Shown: one piece after another, positions 8,027 to 10,571 of the stretch
How the letters are laid out: each line of letters starts with the position of its first letter
Numbering within the stretch: position 1 is the stretch's first letter
From: Bacteroidota bacterium
GTDB taxonomy: Bacteria; Bacteroidota; Bacteroidia; Bacteroidales; Cfx3-03
Length of the DNA stretch: 10,571 nt
Direction: 5' to 3'
NCBI GenBank assembly: GCA_030706265.1
Contig: JAUZOX010000058.1
Location: forward strand, 1-10,571
Program-made: the position numbers and the translations under genes
The notes under the pieces: model-generated
The model's input: only the letters and a program-made list of their open reading frames with translations
What the model was told of the DNA's origin: nothing
Databases searched by the model: none

Positions 8027-8452
8027 AAGTTTCGTCATACCAATGAATTTATTAATATATCTTCTTTTTACAATGAGAATAAAGACTTATACACTATCAT
8101 TGAGAAGAATATGATTGAATATTTTGAAGGAAAAGAAAAATTAATAACGCATAAATCCAAAGAGAGGAATAAAGAATTAGTTGAACAAGCTAAAAAATCA
8201 AGGCTTCAAACTGATCCTTTGTTGCATTGTGATATATGTAATATATTTTTTATTGTAATCTATAGTGATATGGTGAATGGTTACATGGATTCTCTTTATA
8301 TTACACCTATTTCTCGGATTGCAGAAGAAACATTGGTTATAACTTCAGACCTGGTATTAATTTGTTCAAACTGTCATAGAATGCTACATCGTGTAAGACC
8401 TTGGTTAACTATTGAGCAACTAAAGAAATCAATTAAGAAAGTTGTTGTTTAA
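8027..8452 (+). pseudogene. 5'-truncated, catalytically degenerate HNH endonuclease
   Basis: The frame open from 8027 to the stop at 8452 encodes an HNH-fold nuclease end. The first in-frame ATG is 8111 (113 residues from there), yet protein-like sequence (FYNENKDLYTIIEKN) continues upstream without a start, back to TGA 8024-8026. Family features counted from Met 8111: ERNKELVEQAKK (18-29); zinc ligands Cys40/Cys43 (CDIC) and Cys85/Cys88 with His89 and His93 (CSNCHRMLH); PWLTIEQL near the end. In the usual motif G-Y-I-E-A-H-H-x-x-P-I-S the two histidines are the metal-binding/catalytic centre; here the stretch reads GYMDSLYITPIS, so both positions (62, 63) are Leu and Tyr. The zinc scaffold remains but cutting activity is very unlikely. 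Relatives are restriction-type (McrA-like) HNH proteins. It could still be expressed from 8111 as a non-catalytic DNA-binding protein. Confidence 0.7.
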
Positions 8453-8540
8453 GGGAAGAGCTTATTTGCGATTCAGGGTCTATGCCCCCATGCATCAAAG
8501 CAATGCCTTTACAAATTTCACTGTTGGCAATAGCTCAAGT

Positions 8541-8624
8541 TCAGGCGTAATCTTTCTTCCTTTGACCAAATGAAAAATTAAAAATAAGTAAGAAAATTAT
8601 GACTGCAAAATATTCTTTTTTCAT
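8541..8624 (-). pseudogene. Orphan signal peptide: 5' end of a truncated secreted-protein gene
   Basis: An ATG at 8624 begins a 27-codon frame, MKKEYFAVIIFLLIFNFSFG then QRKKDYA, ending at TGA 8541-8543. Two lysines, a 14-residue hydrophobic core and a small-residue cleavage site before Gln make a textbook Sec signal peptide, but almost no mature protein follows. After the stop the same frame continues with plausible residues (SEICKGIALMHGGIDPESQI, about 8523-8464), which suggests a mutated or rearranged gene rather than a genuine micropeptide. It lies 37 bp downstream of the chimeric ORF on the same strand. The original protein is not recognised. Confidence 0.45.
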
Positions 8625-8661
8625 CGTTTCTATGGATTATTTTTTTCTGTATCGATAAACT

Positions 8662-8988
8662 TTAGTTCAACCTGATTCGCTTTAATTTCTCTATGCTGAT
8701 CTTGCCACCAGGATTCACCTTAATGGTGATCGAGGAACCTAAATGCTTGTTGGGATCGGACTCTTTCGGATGGGCCACCTTTTCGTTCTTCCTGAGCGAG
8801 GTAAATTCCACGGTGGTAAAGTTGCCTCCTTTTTTATACAAACAAATTTTGGGTTGGATGCAATAATGAAAACTTTCAACCGGAATATCCTTGCATGCCG
8901 GTCGTGTAATAAAATCTATCCGGTTTACAGTAATAAAAGTCACGAAATAAATGCCATCGGGCTTTTGAAACTTGTACTTGCGCTTCAT
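8662..8988 (-). pseudogene. Truncated RAYT (REP-associated tyrosine transposase) start joined to the tail of an unknown protein
   Basis: The 108-codon frame is a chimera. Residues 1-44 (MKRKYKFQKPDGIYFVTFIT onward to about 8857) are the characteristic start of Y1/IS200-like RAYT proteins of Bacteroidota, which excise and move REP hairpin sequences. The family then continues with an HUH metal-binding motif and a catalytic tyrosine; neither is present. From residue 45 (8856) the sequence changes to an unrelated, polar, basic tail (KICLYKKGGNFTTVEFTSLR to IEKLKRIRLN) that resembles the C-terminus of some unrecognised protein. The frame is intact across the join, so a fusion peptide could be made, but transposase activity is excluded. 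REP-like hairpins lie 29 bp upstream, the expected place for this family's substrate. Confidence 0.6.
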
Positions 8989-9016
8989 AATGGGCCATTG
9001 TTGTGTAAATGTAAAT

Positions 9017-9052
9017 AGAAGTTTCCAACTTCTGATCAGTTACAAACTGATC
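9017..9052. repeat. REP-like tandem hairpin pair upstream of the RAYT remnant
   Basis: Two perfect short hairpins abut each other. The first is 9017-9033, AGAAGTT-TCC-AACTTCT (7-bp stem, 3-nt loop). The second is 9034-9052, GATCAGT-TACAA-ACTGATC (7-bp stem, 5-nt loop). Paired small palindromes beside a RAYT gene are the usual form of REP/BIME elements that the enzyme recognises. Only one copy lies in the window. Confidence 0.6.
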
Positions 9053-9056
9053 CTAT

Positions 9057-9099
9057 TTTTTAGTCCAGGTTATCGCTGTGCTCAAACTTGGACTAAAAA
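9057..9099. repeat. Third palindromic hairpin, 15-bp stem, overlapping the IS4 transposase stop codon
   Basis: Bases 9057-9071 pair with 9085-9099: eleven perfect pairs (TTTTTAGTCCA with TGGACTAAAAA), one G-U and three more pairs, around a 13-nt loop. Neither strand has a U-tract after the stem, so it is not a good terminator. Its place next to the REP pair suggests it belongs to the same repeat cluster. The TAG stop of the neighbouring transposase frame (9093-9095) lies within the right arm. Confidence 0.55.
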
Positions 9100-10186
9100 T
9101 CCGAAGCACTTACGCAATCAGGGTGGACAAATCGTGCCATTTTGCGACACTTCTGCAAATCTTCTATTTTTTGGAGTAAAATAAGTGGCAAAACCAAACA
9201 ATAGGTAATAAGCGCACAATAAATTTGGATCAAAACAGCATTTTGAGAGGTCCCCAAAAAGGATTTTATTTTCAGATGTTGCTTAATCCATTTGAAAAAA
9301 AGTTCTATCTGCCAACGATTTTTATAAAGTAAAGCCACTTGAATGGACGTGATATCAAAATTATTGGTCAGGAAAATGAATGTTCGATCGGTTTGTTCGT
9401 CACGAAATTTAACTCTGCGAAGCTTGTTGGGATATCTTTTGGAAACATAAAACCCCTTCAATTTGCCTATTTGATCAGATAACACACCAGAACTCTTATC
9501 TATCTTTCGGGAATACATTCTGTTAAATTGGAGGTTTGATTTTGCACGGATAACAAAAAAGGCTGAGTGCTGTGTTATCTTGAATAGTCTCGTGTAATCA
9601 ACATAACCTCTATCAAAGATGTAATATGCGCTTTGCTCATAGTTGAGATAATCCATTGCGTTGACATCATTAACTGTGGCTGGAGTAATATGCACGAAAG
9701 CAGGTATTTGAGTCGTTATATCAAAAAGAGTATGCAATTTTATTCCTCCTTTTGCTTTACGAAACTTTGCCCACCAGAAGACGCTCAAGCAGAGATCAAT
9801 GGTTGATGAGTCAAAAGCATATACTGTTCCTTTGATCTCAAAATCATCATTAGCTCTGTTCCTTCTGGCAACATCAATAAGGTGATAAGCAAACTCTTCA
9901 AATATTTTGCTATTTCTCGTTTCATTGGCTTTAGCCAGATTGCTTCTGGTAACGTTTTTACCAAAACCCAGATGATAGGATTTGTTACAATGAGCATCCA
10001 GTACTACCATTAAATCTCGGAGACTATCCCGATTAGTGAATTGGCCAAAGAGCATGCAAAGCAATTGGTTCAGCAGGTGAAATGCTTGACATACTTATTA
10101 GCTTGATACTTTTCAACAATACGATCGAAAATCCGTTGAGGAAGAAATTCAATTATCTGTGCGAATACATATTTACCTTGATTCAT
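9093..10186 (-). pseudogene. IS4-family transposase (DUF4372 + DDE domain), inactivated by a one-base frameshift
   Basis: Translation starts naturally at ATG 10186 (MNQGKYVFAQIIEFLPQRIF), the DUF4372 N-terminal domain, and hits TGA at 10070-10072 after 38 codons. The next frame continues at once with QLLCMLFGQFTNRDSLRDL and runs to 9093. Relatives have a C-W-x-Q-(F/L)-L sequence at this point; here TGCTGAACC stands where TGCTGGAACC would restore Trp, so one G is missing near 10070. The catalytic residues are all present in the main frame: Asp in YAFDSSTIDL, Asp in YYIFDRGYVDY, and Glu within YKNRWQIELFFKWIK, the Y-R-E-K signature of IS4. The C-terminus (KMARFVHPDCVSASDF) may be read-through past the element into the adjoining repeat. 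No slippery site suggests programmed frameshifting, so the copy is probably dead, unless the base is a sequencing error. Confidence 0.85.
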
Positions 10187-10256
10187 CGTTGAATGTTAAT
10201 TTTTCAACGAACATAATCAATTCAAATCGTCACGCTACAAAATAGCTTGCAAAATG
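9138..10256 (-). mobile_element. IS4-type insertion sequence, ends uncertain
   Basis: The extent is set by a weak inverted repeat: CATTTTGC at 9138-9145 and its complement GCAAAATG at 10249-10256, each with an AAATC-like run 4-7 bases outside. These lie close to where ends are expected around the transposase frame and give an element of about 1.1 kb. No target duplication was found. If the ends are correct, the last roughly fifteen codons of the transposase frame lie outside the element. Confidence 0.35.
10187..10209. repeat. Inverted repeat just before the IS4 transposase start codon
   Basis: CGTTGAA (10187-10193) and TTCAACG (10203-10209) are perfect complements separated by 9 nt, and the first arm touches the transposase ATG (10184-10186). 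In mRNA this hairpin would lie directly upstream of the start and could limit translation, a common restraint on IS expression; it could also be a protein-binding site. Confidence 0.4.
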
Positions 10257-10333
10257 TAGATTTTCAATGATTTCAAAGAACATTTTTTATTTTTTAATGG
10301 ACACTAATGATATTAATTGATCATTTAAATTGC

Positions 10334-10385
10334 AAAAAGTTTCTTTACCCGTAGAAGAACTGAATGAGGGGTAAAGAAACTTTTT
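10334..10385 (-). terminator. Strong intrinsic terminator downstream of the efflux adaptor gene
   Basis: Bases 10334-10350 and 10369-10385 form a perfect 17-bp stem around an 18-nt loop. The arms carry five A and five T at the base, so transcripts from the minus strand end in U5 after a GGGTAAAG/CTTTACCC stem. It begins 22 bp after the adaptor stop codon and could also stop plus-strand transcription. Confidence 0.8.
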
Positions 10386-10407
10386 GATGATGGAGCGATC
10401 CGAATGT

Positions 10408-10571
10408 TTAACAAGCCATATCTCCGGCATTCTTCTTGGCCGAAAGCAAGTTATAAGCCCCCCGGGTGACCACCTTCGATGTTTTGATATTAAAATTTTG
10501 CGGCAAAATAACCTGAGTATATCCTCTATCCACAACCCCCTTGTGCACTTCTATCATACGATATTGGGTTA
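10408..10571 (-). CDS. C-terminal end of a CusB-like RND efflux periplasmic adaptor (partial at window end)
   Basis: The frame is open from the right edge to TAA 10408-10410, giving the last 53 residues. Their sequence fits the membrane-proximal end of heavy-metal RND efflux adaptors (CusB/membrane-fusion family) of Bacteroidota: V-x-x-G-x-x-x-x-G-Y-T-x-V (VHKGVVDRGYTQV), then SKVVTRGAYNLLSAKKNAG, where relatives have a (V)VTKGAYxLLS motif before a short polar tail. Such adaptors link an inner-membrane RND pump to an outer-membrane channel to export metal ions such as copper. The pump and channel genes are not in the window. The tail ends MAC, without the histidine-rich run some relatives carry. 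Family assignment rests on a short segment; the metal cannot be inferred. Confidence 0.65.
   Translation of the reverse strand, partial: TQYRMIEVHKGVVDRGYTQVILPQNFNIKTSKVVTRGAYNLLSAKKNAGDMAC

Noticed and set aside
8743..9184. Plus-strand frames opposite the RAYT remnant and the REP hairpins
   Set aside because: Translations show no recognisable protein; they are antisense shadows that read through hairpin DNA.
10070..10076. Programmed ribosomal frameshifting in the IS4 transposase
   Set aside because: The site lacks a slippery A/T heptamer, and IS4 elements of this type normally encode one continuous frame; a deletion is simpler.
10287..10535. Minus-strand 82-codon frame across the terminator
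   Set aside because: It reads through the 17-bp terminator stem and overlaps the better-supported adaptor C-terminus in another frame.
1..10571. CRISPR array, tRNA, rRNA or a toxin-antitoxin pair
   Set aside because: No regularly spaced repeats, cloverleaf-like sequence, rRNA stretches or paired small genes were recognised on either strand.

Overview
The window looks like a Bacteroidota chromosome segment, probably from the Sphingobacteriaceae (Pedobacter/Mucilaginibacter type). The grounds are an adjacent SusC/SusD pair with an ECF sigma factor and a FecR anti-sigma factor, AT-rich DNA with few Shine-Dalgarno sites, TAnnTTTG-like promoter elements, and IS/RAYT families typical of that group. 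The genus is inferred, not shown.

Layout. At 1-240 is the 3' end of a DDE insertion sequence. From 7608 down to 565 on the minus strand lies a complete trans-envelope-regulated uptake unit: ECF sigma factor, then FecR-like anti-sigma factor, then SusC-type TonB-dependent transporter with an N-terminal STN signalling domain, then SusD-type lipoprotein, closed by a long hairpin (469-529). No glycoside hydrolase, sulfatase or peptidase is present, so the substrate cannot be named. The expected circuit is ligand at SusC/SusD, STN contact with FecR across the outer membrane, release of the sigma factor, and transcription of susC/susD.

The most interesting element is in the 141-bp fecR-susC gap. 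The plus strand there encodes two adjacent hairpins, the second followed by seven T. A TAnnTTTG-like box overlaps the susC start codon. Each stem holds a G-U pair that becomes a C-A mismatch on the minus strand, so the structure favours a plus-strand RNA antisense to the susC leader. This resembles the cis-antisense sRNAs described for some Bacteroides polysaccharide-utilization loci.

From about 7.6 to 10.3 kb is a decayed accessory stretch. It holds a 5'-truncated HNH-nuclease gene that has lost its catalytic histidine pair, an orphan signal-peptide ORF of 27 codons, a chimeric ORF whose first 44 residues are the start of a REP-associated transposase (RAYT), a run of three hairpins resembling RAYT-associated REP DNA, and an IS4-type (DUF4372) transposase with a one-base frameshift. 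At the right edge (10408-10571, minus) is the C-terminal end of a CusB-like RND efflux adaptor with a strong intrinsic terminator.
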